In this document: positions 1-6,116 of the stretch, one piece after another
How positions within the stretch are numbered: position 1 is the first letter of the stretch
Layout of the letters: each line of letters begins with the position of its first letter
NCBI GenBank assembly: GCA_015233485.1
Contig: JADFXO010000042.1
Location: 1 to 18,642 of the forward strand
Length of the DNA: 18,642 nucleotides
From: Nitrospirota bacterium
Lineage (GTDB): Bacteria > Nitrospirota > Thermodesulfovibrionia > Thermodesulfovibrionales > Magnetobacteriaceae
Direction: 5' to 3'
Made by a program: the position numbers and the translations under genes
Notes under the pieces: generated by a model
The model's database searches: none
Told to the model about the DNA's origin: nothing
The model's input: only the letters and a program-made list of their open reading frames with translations

Positions 1-96
1 ATGTGCTGCCTTGACAATACGTGCCTGTAACCATTTAACATTAGAAGTCGTCTCTACTGGAGAGGCTTTACAGGATGGTTTCCCATCTTTCGTCAT
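1..96 (-). CDS. Group II intron-encoded protein (reverse transcriptase/maturase), N-terminal fragment
   Basis: The frame opens with ATG at 96 and stays open to the window edge, giving 32 codons. An AGAGGAGAG ribosome-binding site lies just upstream (about 104-113), which fixes the start. Residues 19-32 (SNVKWLQARIVKAA) match the style of the N-terminal domain that precedes RT block 0 in group II intron proteins, where a Trp and an LQ.RI.KA pattern recur. The family reverse-transcribes the intron RNA at the target site and acts as a maturase in splicing. The polymerase core is not in the window, so the call rests on this short match plus the ribozyme-like sequence upstream. Confidence 0.65.
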   Translation of the reverse strand, partial: MTKDGKPSCKASPVETTSNVKWLQARIVKAAH

Positions 97-695
97 TTAT
101 AACTCTCTCCTCTTTGAAGTTAAACTGTTCAGGTTTCTTGTCATAATAGACCATGCGTAAGTCTGCACCCTTTCGGGTCAGGGCATAAACCCCTATCTCC
201 TTCATTACAAAGAAGCCTTCGCTTTTTACGCCTTCCTCTACCCGCTCAACCATCAGAATTCCTTACGGTTTTCCTTGCTGCTTACAGCGATTAATCGGGC
301 TTACCGTGTTCCGCTAAAATTACAATTTGATGATTTAGCTCCTGCCTGTACACCGATGGGATTTCTGTCCGTGTAACGTTAAACGACATAACGTTATCCA
401 CCCATTCACCTTTTGGTCAAAGCCTATCAGCATCTTTGGCTTTTTAAGGATAACGGCGCTTGCGGCAGTTCACATATGTTGAGCATACCATCAGAGCTTA
501 GCACCCTACCGATTGATGCTATCAGTTGTTCCTCCTCACCTCGCGGTTTGAAGTTAATGGGTTACATTGTCATCCGGGCTTCAAACAGGAGCGTTGCCAC
601 CCATGCTTGCCGGACTAAGCTACCAGTTACGGAAAACTGGGTAAAGTCCTTATTCTACAAGGCTTTACAGTAATTTCAGCGACTTCACGTCGCAC
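1..695 (-). mobile_element. Group II intron, 5' part (ribozyme plus start of its ORF), truncated by window edge
   Basis: Read on the minus strand, the element begins at 695 with GTGCG, the conserved group II 5' splice-site sequence. A GCGAC/GTCGC hairpin with a GTGAA loop follows immediately. Further paired segments typical of a domain I ribozyme are visible: GTAAAG with CTTTAC, and an 8-bp stem GTTTGAAG (546-553) with CTTCAAAC (579-586). About 600 nt separate the 5' end from an ORF start at 96 whose product resembles the N-terminus of a group II intron-encoded protein, which is the expected spacing for an ORF in domain IV. Domains V and VI and the 3' end lie outside the window, so the subclass cannot be set. 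It sits 16 nt after the stop of the TPR gene. No long sense ORF in 97-695 looks genuine. Confidence 0.78.
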
Positions 696-710
696 GTCTT
701 TAATCCTTTT
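696..710 (-). repeat. Head of an intron-interrupted dispersed repeat (copy C, 5' exon)
   Basis: On the minus strand the 15 nt directly 5' of the intron, AAAAGGATTAAAGAC, are identical to the first 15 nt of the full repeat copy at 2897-2911, and 13 of the last 14 match the copy at 15257-15270. The match stops exactly where the intron's GTGCG begins. The head starts 1 nt after the TAA of the TPR gene, as the copy at 15257 starts a few bases after a stop codon. The rest of this copy would lie beyond the intron's 3' end, outside the window. Confidence 0.65.
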
Positions 711-711
711 G

Positions 712-2298
712 TTATTGCCCTGTCAGGGTCAGGCTTTGGAGGATAATGTCAAGTCTGTTCTTTATTTCTGCGTATCTCATGTGGTTGTCTTCAGGGGTGT
801 AGATGCCCATGGCCTTTTCTAATGCGTATGCGGCCTTATTGAGGTTTTCCTTTTTATTTTGCATATTCGACAGGACATGGCAGGCAACTCCGAGATTATA
901 CTGTGTCTGGGCATATTTAAAAGGGAACTGTTTTATGACTTCGATTTTCAACGCCTTTTCGTATGAGCGTGCCGCCTTCATGAGATTTTCCTCTTTGTCG
1001 CACACTTCAGACAAAGCCAGGAAGGCGTCTCCCATGTTGCTTTGTGTAAAATAGTACTCTAATGGAAATTCCTCCGGCGAGTATATTTTTAGTGCCTCTT
1101 TGAACGCATAGACGGCCAGTTTAAGATTCCCCTCTGTTTCTTGTTTTTCTGACAAGAGCGCATAGGCATTGCCAAGGTTGTTCATCGTCATGGCGTAGTC
1201 TTTCGGAAAGTCTTCGGGTATGTATATTTTGAGGGCATCTTTAAATGCTGCGACAGCCTTCATCATGTACACTTCGCTGCCACCACTGTCTGTTAATGCC
1301 CCAAAGGTGTTTCCCATGCTGTTTTTTAGAATCGCGTATTCAATCGGATATTCGCCTGGGGTGCGAACCTTTAGAGCCTCTTCGTAGGCGGCGGCGGCCT
1401 TTATCAGGTTTTCGGCCTTGTTGTCAGCTACCTCTGATAAGTTGTCATAGATGCCGGCAAGGTGGTCTTGTGCTATGGCATATCGGACAGGGTCTTTGTC
1501 CAGGGTTATCAGCCCTATGGATGCCTCGGTGAAGGCGGCTGCCTTTGTCAGGTTTTCTTCTTTGTCTCTGAGCGAGGAAAGTTCCCAAAGTACGAGACCT
1601 ATGTTGTGGTTAATCTCTGCGCAGTCATCAGGGTACTTATCGAACGTCCCGCTTTTTATGGCCTCTTCATAGGCCGCTGCCGCTTTTGACAGATTCTCCT
1701 CTTTGTTGCTCAGCACGGACAGCTCCCAGTAGGCAAGGCCGAGGCTGTTTTGTACAGTGCCATATTTCACGGAGTTATTTTCCATGTTATAAATTTTCAA
1801 TACGTGTTCATAAGCGTTGACTGCTTTTTGAATGTTGACCTGTTCGTCTTTCAGCTCCGACAGCGCCCAAAAGGCATTTCCTATATCGAACCATATCAGG
1901 GCATATTCGTCGGACTGCCTTTCGCCGTTTGGCATTGTTCCCACCGCACTTCCAGTATAAACCGACAGGGCCTCTTCATATGACTCTATGGCCATTGTGA
2001 GATTCTTCTCGTTATCTGCCTCTTCGGCGAGCCTTCTGTAGCTGATTCCAATCCTATGGCTTACTTGCGCGTAGAGCAGCGGGTTATTCTTTTTGTTTAT
2101 CTTTTCCAGGATGCTTTGATGCCCTTGCAGCGCCTTTGAGGACTTGCGCTCTTCGAATAGTTTGCCGGTATTTTCGACGATTTCGTCAAATGCCTCTTTT
2201 TGTTCCTTCCTCTTCAGGTATACATATATAATGACAGCCGCGGCGGCAAACACCACCAGCGCCGCTATGACAAATAACGGTTCAGATATTCTATCCAA
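712..2298 (-). CDS. Membrane-anchored TPR-repeat protein
   Basis: The 528-residue product has an N-terminal membrane segment (about residues 8-28, hydrophobic, followed by KRKEQK), so the rest probably faces the cytoplasm as a scaffold. From about residue 74 there are nine full units and one half unit of about 47 residues. The pattern is YA...NNLG.AY..LSE....EENL.KA..AYE.ALKIYTPE..P, the long-spaced TPR type also seen in some CHAT-associated scaffolds; no catalytic domain is visible. The start is TTG at 2298: the in-frame upstream stop is only six codons back, and the next ATG lies inside the repeats. The gene begins 38 nt after the HEAT-repeat gene and likely shares its transcript. TPR domains bind protein partners; the partner is unknown. 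Confidence 0.85.
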   Translation of the reverse strand: MDRISEPLFVIAALVVFAAAAVIIYVYLKRKEQKEAFDEIVENTGKLFEERKSSKALQGHQSILEKINKKNNPLLYAQVSHRIGISYRRLAEEADNEKNLTMAIESYEEALSVYTGSAVGTMPNGERQSDEYALIWFDIGNAFWALSELKDEQVNIQKAVNAYEHVLKIYNMENNSVKYGTVQNSLGLAYWELSVLSNKEENLSKAAAAYEEAIKSGTFDKYPDDCAEINHNIGLVLWELSSLRDKEENLTKAAAFTEASIGLITLDKDPVRYAIAQDHLAGIYDNLSEVADNKAENLIKAAAAYEEALKVRTPGEYPIEYAILKNSMGNTFGALTDSGGSEVYMMKAVAAFKDALKIYIPEDFPKDYAMTMNNLGNAYALLSEKQETEGNLKLAVYAFKEALKIYSPEEFPLEYYFTQSNMGDAFLALSEVCDKEENLMKAARSYEKALKIEVIKQFPFKYAQTQYNLGVACHVLSNMQNKKENLNKAAYALEKAMGIYTPEDNHMRYAEIKNRLDIILQSLTLTGQ

Positions 2299-2336
2299 GC
2301 CTATGCACCTGTTTCAGTATAACCATATGAGTTATC

Positions 2337-2735
2337 TCAAGCCTCAGGGTACCTTTGCTGTATTGCCGCGATTGAATCCCTGGCCGCTTCGGCTATGTCC
2401 GGGATTTCGTCGTTTAACAGGCTCTGCAGCTGCGGGATATGTCTGTTGACGCCTATTATGCCAAGGCCATAGGCCGCATCACCTCTGATAACTGCAGTCT
2501 CTGATTTCAAAAGCGGCGCTATAGAGTCTGCAATCTCTCCAAGATGGACAAAGTTTATCTCGGACAGGGACTCAAGGAGGGCTATTGCCCCAATGCGCAC
2601 GCGCATACGCTCGTCGCTCATCAGCCTCAGCGCGGCCGGATATACCTCCGGCTCATATCTGAACATATCAATGATGTTGTCCAAAAACCCCTTCTCCATA
2701 TAATCCGCTATCATATCGTAAAGATTTTGTTCCAT
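2337..2735 (-). CDS. Small HEAT-repeat protein
   Basis: A 132-residue all-helical product with HEAT/PBS-lyase-type repeats. The clearest units are around residues 50-100 (DERMRVRIGAIALLESLSE; ETAVIRGDAAYGLGIIG) and 100-128 (DEIPDIAEAARDSIAAI). Such proteins are binding scaffolds. There is no signal peptide or membrane segment, so it is probably cytoplasmic. The ATG at 2735 is the only start near the open end, because an in-frame TGA lies two codons upstream; an AGAGGAGA stretch sits about 20 nt upstream, too far for a normal ribosome-binding site. It precedes the TPR gene by 38 nt, so the two probably form a scaffold-protein operon. Confidence 0.8.
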   Translation of the reverse strand: MEQNLYDMIADYMEKGFLDNIIDMFRYEPEVYPAALRLMSDERMRVRIGAIALLESLSEINFVHLGEIADSIAPLLKSETAVIRGDAAYGLGIIGVNRHIPQLQSLLNDEIPDIAEAARDSIAAIQQRYPEA

Positions 2736-2771
2736 TGCGTATCAGCCGCCGGATGTCTCCTCTTTAATGGT

Positions 2772-2801
2772 ATTGTACAGTATTACGCCTGAAAGTGTCA
2801 T
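2772..2801 (-). promoter_or_regulatory. Sigma70-type promoter for the HEAT/TPR genes
   Basis: On the minus strand ATGACA (2801-2796) is followed after 18 nt by TACAAT (2777-2772). This lies about 37 nt upstream of the HEAT-repeat start codon and points towards it. Confidence 0.5.
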
Positions 2802-2896
2802 GGTGGTTATAAAAAAATGTGGATATTTTTTTATCTCACGCTGATGATGCTATATGTATAGATAGTAGATTGGCTATTCATGCTGGTTATATTCAG

Positions 2897-3089
2897 AAAA
2901 GGATTAAAGACGAAGGGGGATAATCCCCCTCGTATTCTCGCACACGTTTTATTCGTTGAAGGGGATAATCCCCCGTCTTGTCGTTTGGGCTGCCGCTCGT
3001 TGGCGGCTTCGGTACTCCGCCCGCCCATGAAAATTGCAAGGCCATTCTGCTGGTAGTTTATCATTTCACGGTAAGGCTATTATGACACA
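2897..3089 (+). repeat. Dispersed hairpin repeat, copy A (contains 51 extra nt)
   Basis: Most of the gene-free 2736-3173 interval is this element. In order it has: the head AAAAGGATTAAAGACG; a 7-bp hairpin with TAA loop (2914-2930, AGGGGGA/TCCCCCT); the block CGTTTTATTC (2945-2954); a second GGGGA/TCCCC hairpin with TAA loop (2961-2973); the block CTGCCGCTCGTTGGCGGCTT, itself a GCCGC/GCGGC hairpin; GGTACTCCG (3011-3019); and the tail TAAGGCTATTATGACACA (3072-3089). All shared blocks recur in the same order at 15257-15381. Nucleotides 3020-3070 have no counterpart there. No tract of T follows the hairpins, so it is not a textbook terminator. Confidence 0.75.
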
Positions 3090-3110
3090 TTAACTTGGTA
3101 TGAGGGGGTG

Positions 3111-3141
3111 TCTGGACACCGCTTAGGATGCGGTGTCCAGA
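3111..3141. other. Perfect 12-bp hairpin downstream of the DsbC-like gene
   Basis: TCTGGACACCGC (3111-3122) and GCGGTGTCCAGA (3130-3141) are exact reverse complements around a 7-nt loop, TTAGGAT. The fully palindromic GCCTGCGCAGGC follows at 3147-3158. Neither has a T-run on either strand, so the structure could act in RNA 3'-end stabilisation, factor-assisted termination or protein binding. It lies 33 nt past the stop of the minus-strand DsbC-like gene. Confidence 0.6.
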
Positions 3142-3173
3142 ATGTCGCCTGCGCAGGCTATGGGTTGGGAGCT

Positions 3174-3920
3174 TTATTTCTTGGGTTGCTCATCCTTAGG
3201 TTCGGCGGCCTTATCATCGGAAAGCAGTTTCTCGATAAGCGGCATGTTGGCCCCATCGACAAAAGTTCCTTCAATAATCAGGAGCGGCGTACCGGTAACT
3301 CCGGCGCTGTCGCCAACGGCCTTGTGCTCTTTGAGCAGTTCATCAACCTTTGGATCGTTGCAAAGTTCTAAGGTGCCATTGTCATGTTTGCCGGACATCA
3401 CGTCCTCAAGGGCCTTTTTCTTGTCCGCAGAGCAGAGAATAAACTTGGCCTTCTCGGCCGCTTTCGGATGAAGCTGAGGTATTGGAAACAAAAAGACATA
3501 CCTTGTAACGTCGGTGCGGGTTGCAAGATATGACCCGACTTTTCTGCAAAATGGACAATCAGGGTCAGTGAATTCAACGACGGTCTTCTTGCCGCTTCCA
3601 ATCTTCAACGCCTTATCAAGAGGTATATTTTTAAGTTTCACCTCTCTTAACTGACGCTTCCTATCGGCGGTAATGCTCTTTTTTTCCTTCGGCGACACTA
3701 TCTCTCCGAAGATCAAATAGCCGGTTACAGGATCAAAGTAAACAATCTCATTTCCTTTAACTACCTCGTAAAGCCCCTTTATTGGACTCTCTTTAACACT
3801 ATCCGGCTTTACATCGGGGAATATCTCCTTGATCTTATCTTCTACAGGGTCGGCCCACACTGTCTGGACACACATAACACACAACAACACGCTCAAAAGC
3901 ACTAACAACTTTTTTGACAT
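3174..3920 (-). CDS. DsbC-like periplasmic thiol:disulfide isomerase
   Basis: The 248-residue product begins with a signal peptide (MSKKLL, hydrophobic core, probable cleavage after VWA at residue 23). Residues 24-95 resemble the DsbC N-terminal dimerisation domain, including LYEVVKGNEIVYFDPVTGYLIFG split by turns. The C-terminal thioredoxin fold carries the active-site CPFC (122-125), preceded by EFTDPD, and the cis-proline loop TGTP (209-212). A second Cys pair (163, 187) corresponds to the structural disulfide of E. coli DsbC. Length is near the family norm plus a charged C-terminal tail. The family shuffles wrong disulfides in the periplasm and is kept reduced by a DsbD-type protein, which is not in this window. 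The start is ATG with AAGGAG 7 nt upstream. It lies 23 nt after the preceding gene, likely an operon. Confidence 0.88.
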   Translation of the reverse strand: MSKKLLVLLSVLLCVMCVQTVWADPVEDKIKEIFPDVKPDSVKESPIKGLYEVVKGNEIVYFDPVTGYLIFGEIVSPKEKKSITADRKRQLREVKLKNIPLDKALKIGSGKKTVVEFTDPDCPFCRKVGSYLATRTDVTRYVFLFPIPQLHPKAAEKAKFILCSADKKKALEDVMSGKHDNGTLELCNDPKVDELLKEHKAVGDSAGVTGTPLLIIEGTFVDGANMPLIEKLLSDDKAAEPKDEQPKK

Positions 3921-3943
3921 CCGCCTTCTCCTTATGGTTTTGA

Positions 3944-4273
3944 CTAGTTTAATATACCTGTGGCCTTCTTTATCTCCTGAAGCCTGTTAACTATGTCGTC
4001 CTGAATCTCTTTCATTCTGTCCAGATTGTTCCACGCCGAAAGGATAAGCCAATTCAGCGAATGGTCAATAGCATCCTCAGCAACTCCCCTTCCAGAAAGA
4101 CGCTGCAAAACATCAAACGCCGCCGAGGCATCCCTGAAAGTTCTGCCGTAATGGCCATACCCATTGTCACCGTGCTGCCCGACAGGCGTTTCAAATCTCT
4201 TTTCGCCTCTCTTTTCGCCAAGCCTGCCCTGCCCGCCGGCACCTTCATTTCCATCCATTGAACGGGTATCCAT
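3944..4273 (-). CDS. Hypothetical 109-residue protein
   Basis: Not recognised. The first half is Gly- and Arg/Lys-rich and low in complexity (GNEGAGGQGRLGEKRGEKR). The second half is predicted helical (DHSLNWLILSAWNNLDRMKEIQDDIVNRLQEIKKATG), with a heptad-like pattern compatible with a short coiled coil. A longer GTG-started frame exists, but AAAGGAGGT (4280-4288) lies 6 nt before the ATG at 4273 and inside that longer frame, so ATG 4273 is the real start. There is no signal peptide. It lies just upstream of the DsbC-like gene and probably shares its transcript from the divergent promoter region at 4383-4412. Confidence 0.7.
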   Translation of the reverse strand: MDTRSMDGNEGAGGQGRLGEKRGEKRFETPVGQHGDNGYGHYGRTFRDASAAFDVLQRLSGRGVAEDAIDHSLNWLILSAWNNLDRMKEIQDDIVNRLQEIKKATGILN

Positions 4274-4288
4274 ATCCCTACCTCCTTT

Positions 4289-4324
4289 CTCTGAGACCAC
4301 TACCCCACTACTCTGAGACCCCTA
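4289..4324. repeat. 14-bp direct repeats spaced 22 bp, candidate operator
   Basis: CTCTGAGACCACTA (4289-4302) recurs as CTCTGAGACCCCTA (4311-4324), 13 of 14 bases identical, with a 22-bp period, about two helical turns. A weaker third unit starts at 4333 in the same phase (CTCTAAAGACAC). They lie in the 5' leader of the hypothetical gene and close to the gene for a ribbon-helix-helix regulator, a family that often binds direct repeats. Confidence 0.5.
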
Positions 4325-4354
4325 TCTCATCACTCTAAAGACACGCTTAGAGAA

Positions 4355-4389
4355 GTAAGATATATTACAATCCCACGCGTCTATCTTAC
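4355..4389. promoter_or_regulatory. Inverted repeat overlapping a promoter, candidate operator
   Basis: GTAAGATA (4355-4362) and TATCTTAC (4382-4389) are exact reverse complements separated by 19 nt. The second arm overlaps the -10 of the minus-strand promoter at 4383-4388. Confidence 0.45.
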
Positions 4390-4412
4390 AATCTATATTT
4401 TTTAAAAGTCAA
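4383..4412 (-). promoter_or_regulatory. Promoter for the hypothetical/DsbC-like genes
   Basis: On the minus strand TTGACT (4412-4407) precedes TAAGAT (4388-4383) with an 18-nt spacer. It fires away from the ribbon-helix-helix gene and leaves a leader of about 100 nt containing the direct repeats. Confidence 0.45.
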
Positions 4413-4438
4413 GCATTTTTTCTTGGTATAATTTATTC

Positions 4439-4474
4439 TTGAAAATAAAAGCTTTGTTCTGATATAATTTGATC
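4439..4474 (+). promoter_or_regulatory. Promoter placed to give a leaderless mRNA
   Basis: TTGAAA (4439-4444), an 18-nt spacer and a consensus TATAAT (4463-4468) lie so close to the ATG at 4475 that the expected start of transcription falls on or beside the A of that ATG. No ribosome-binding site is present between them. Confidence 0.6.
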
Positions 4475-4657
4475 ATGGCTCGCGAGAAAGACGGTGTGCA
4501 AAGGGAGACGTTCTCAACACGGTTGAATCCAGAACTCCTGAAAAAGTTGAAGTACCTTGCCGTGGAGGAAGGTAAAAAACTCAACGAGTTAATTGAAGAG
4601 GCCGTTACCCTGCTGCTTGATGATTACAAAAGGCGAAAGGGCAGACTTTTCGATTAA
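4475..4657 (+). CDS. Ribbon-helix-helix (CopG/MetJ-type) DNA-binding protein
   Basis: The 60-residue product has the ribbon-helix-helix layout. A short strand (RETFSTRLNP, about residues 11-20) would insert in the major groove as a dimer. Helix A (ELLKKLKYLAVEEGK) and helix B (LNELIEEAVTLLLDDYKRRKG) follow, with the turn at EGKKLN. The family represses transcription, often of its own gene. The ATG at 4475 is chosen over an in-frame TTG two codons earlier because the -10 box ends at 4468. No toxin-like partner lies beside it: the next gene is convergent and unrelated, so an antitoxin role is not supported. The inverted repeat at 4355-4389 and direct repeats at 4289-4324 are candidate targets. 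Confidence 0.85.
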   Translation: MAREKDGVQRETFSTRLNPELLKKLKYLAVEEGKKLNELIEEAVTLLLDDYKRRKGRLFD

Positions 4658-4708
4658 TCCCCACTGTCTTGGTTCCCTGATAAATAGATAAATACCTTAT
4701 TTGCAGGT

Positions 4709-5047
4709 TTACAGGCTGCCGGAGCATACTATCACGTCTGGCCGTTCGTAGATAGGAGTCTTGATTTCGGTGTTGCTCCAATTGGGGATATTAGACAGTG
4801 GAATGCCGGCGGTGTAATCCATATCCTCGTATTTCTTGAATTCGTCGTATTGCAGGGCTATGGACAGGGTTGCGGCGGCTTGTTCTTTAGGGTTGTTCAC
4901 GTCATACGGTGTCTTATAATCAATATTAAAGACGTTATTTGCCTGAATAAGGATTTCCTCTTCTTTTTCAGTCCTCGGGATAATAAGATAAAACTTAGTC
5001 TCCGACAAATACTGAGGGCGAACAAGCAGGTACGTCTTCATCTTCAT
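4709..5047 (-). CDS. Hypothetical 112-residue protein
   Basis: Not recognised. It is a soluble, mixed alpha/beta product (MKMKTYLLVRPQYLS, then KFYLIIPRTEKEEEILIQANN) with no signal peptide, membrane segment or cysteine-rich motif apart from one Cys near the C-terminus. A longer GTG-started frame exists, but GGAGGG (5059-5054) lies 6 nt before the ATG at 5047, which fixes the start. It is a single-gene unit convergent with the ribbon-helix-helix gene and divergent from the zinc-ribbon gene. Confidence 0.7.
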   Translation of the reverse strand: MKMKTYLLVRPQYLSETKFYLIIPRTEKEEEILIQANNVFNIDYKTPYDVNNPKEQAAATLSIALQYDEFKKYEDMDYTAGIPLSNIPNWSNTEIKTPIYERPDVIVCSGSL

Positions 5048-5068
5048 TTCATGCCCTCCACTCTGTGA

Positions 5069-5097
5069 TGATAACACATAATCCCACTTTAAATCAA
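5069..5097 (-). promoter_or_regulatory. Promoter for the 112-residue hypothetical gene
   Basis: On the minus strand TTGATT (5097-5092), a 17-nt spacer and TTATCA (5074-5069) precede the start codon at 5047. Confidence 0.4.
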
Positions 5098-5216
5098 GCC
5101 CTTAATTCAGGCCTGTCACAGCAAAGTAGCCGCTGTCTTGTATATGACTACAATCATGTAAATTATCTGCGTGGAAATATTATAATAGTATAATCAATGG
5201 AGTTATGAGGTGGTGT

Positions 5217-5465
5217 ATGAAAGAAAGTTGTCCGGGCAGCAGTGAAATAAGAAATCCATTCCCTGAGGAGCTGAAATGTTACTATTGCGGACATGGAAAT
5301 GAAATCTGGTCTGACGAGGCCGAGACTCAATGTAAGGACTGCAAAAAGACAATCAGCAGAGAGATGAGGCCGACATGTCTTGATTGGTGTCCGGCCGCGA
5401 AGGAATGCATCGGCATAGAGAAATATAACAGACTTAAGAAGTCATCAGGGCAAAATGGCCATTGA
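5217..5465 (+). CDS. Small zinc-ribbon-like protein
   Basis: The 82-residue product carries CYYC (21-24) and CKDC (39-42), a zinc-ribbon pair, and then CLDWCPAAKEC (54-64), a second cysteine cluster. Small proteins with a zinc ribbon plus a C..WC..A..C tail occur in anaerobic bacteria; their function is unclear, and metal binding is inferred from the spacing. An ATG at 5205 is also in frame but has GGAG only 2 nt away; GAGG at 5207-5210 is better spaced for the ATG at 5217, so I chose that. Its last 11 nt overlap the HAD phosphatase gene, so the two are translationally linked. Confidence 0.72.
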   Translation: MKESCPGSSEIRNPFPEELKCYYCGHGNEIWSDEAETQCKDCKKTISREMRPTCLDWCPAAKECIGIEKYNRLKKSSGQNGH

Positions 5466-6111
5466 GCTGGTTATATTCGACCTTGACGGCACGCTTGTCG
5501 ACTCTGTAGGGGATATTACCGCCTCCGTAAACCATGCTATAACTGAAACAGTCGAAGGAAAAACCCTTTCCCTTGATGAGGTGAAAAGGCTTATAGGGGG
5601 AGGTGTTGAGAATCTCTTACTGAAGGCGGCCGGCATTGAGGGCGGCCATGATGACGTTAAAAAGGAGCTGTTGAAAGGCCATTTCCTTTCGCATTACATA
5701 CAACATATAGCCGACAAATCGAGGCCCTATAATAACGTCGTAGAGACACTAAAAACCCTCGCGGTGATGAAAAAGGCAGTGGCCAGCAATAAACCTGAGG
5801 CGTTGTCGAAGATATTGCTCGACAAACTCTCCATGCTCAAATACTTTGACGCCGTATATGGTTATGACAGCTGCCCGGAGCCAAAGCCCTCGCCCGTGCC
5901 GATTATAAAGCTGATGGAGGAACTAAGAACGGACGTAAACCAGACGATAATCATAGGCGACAGCGGCTCTGGCATAGAGGCGGGCCGTGCTGCCGGCATT
6001 AAAACTGTCGCGGTGAGTTACGGCTACAGAGCGGTAGATACACTCAGGGAGGCGGACTACATCATAGACGACATGAGCGAAGTCATTCCAATAATTAAGG
6101 CGTTATCCTAA
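5455..6111 (+). CDS. HAD-family hydrolase, phosphoglycolate phosphatase-like
   Basis: The 218-residue product has HAD motif I, DLDGT (nucleophile Asp9, Asp11), and the subclass I cap (about residues 17-90). Motif II is Ser111 in ASNK and motif III is Lys144 in PKPSP. Motif IV, IGDSGSGIEAG, has Asp169, but the expected second acid at position 173 is Gly; Glu175 is the nearest acid. Closest family by pattern is Gph, which hydrolyses 2-phosphoglycolate, but the substrate cannot be read from sequence. The motif IV change could weaken Mg2+ binding. It overlaps the zinc-ribbon gene by 11 nt and lies 5 nt before the methyltransferase gene, so the three form an operon. Confidence 0.85.
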   Translation: MAIELVIFDLDGTLVDSVGDITASVNHAITETVEGKTLSLDEVKRLIGGGVENLLLKAAGIEGGHDDVKKELLKGHFLSHYIQHIADKSRPYNNVVETLKTLAVMKKAVASNKPEALSKILLDKLSMLKYFDAVYGYDSCPEPKPSPVPIIKLMEELRTDVNQTIIIGDSGSGIEAGRAAGIKTVAVSYGYRAVDTLREADYIIDDMSEVIPIIKALS

Positions 6112-6116
6112 AGAGT

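Noticed and set aside
68..253. 61-codon minus-strand ORF
   Set aside because: It lies in the ribozyme part of the group II intron and its end overlaps the better-supported ORF start at 96, which has its own ribosome-binding site. No family features.
413..673. 86-codon plus-strand ORF
   Set aside because: It is antisense to the intron's domain I, where conserved RNA structure explains the sequence; the protein has no recognisable character.
1245..1983. Several plus-strand ORFs over the TPR gene
   Set aside because: They are antisense shadows produced by the periodic codons of the TPR units and have no start signals.
2914..2973. GGGGGATAATCCCCC hairpins as ordinary intrinsic terminators
   Set aside because: No T-run follows either hairpin on either strand, and copy A's first hairpin lies upstream of the HEAT gene start rather than at a transcript end.
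2831..3064. 77-codon minus-strand ORF between the HEAT and DsbC-like genes
   Set aside because: Nearly all of it is antisense reading of repeat copy A, and copy B does not keep the frame.
4475..4657. Antitoxin of a toxin-antitoxin pair
   Set aside because: No toxin-sized gene in the same direction follows; the neighbour is convergent and unlike known toxins.
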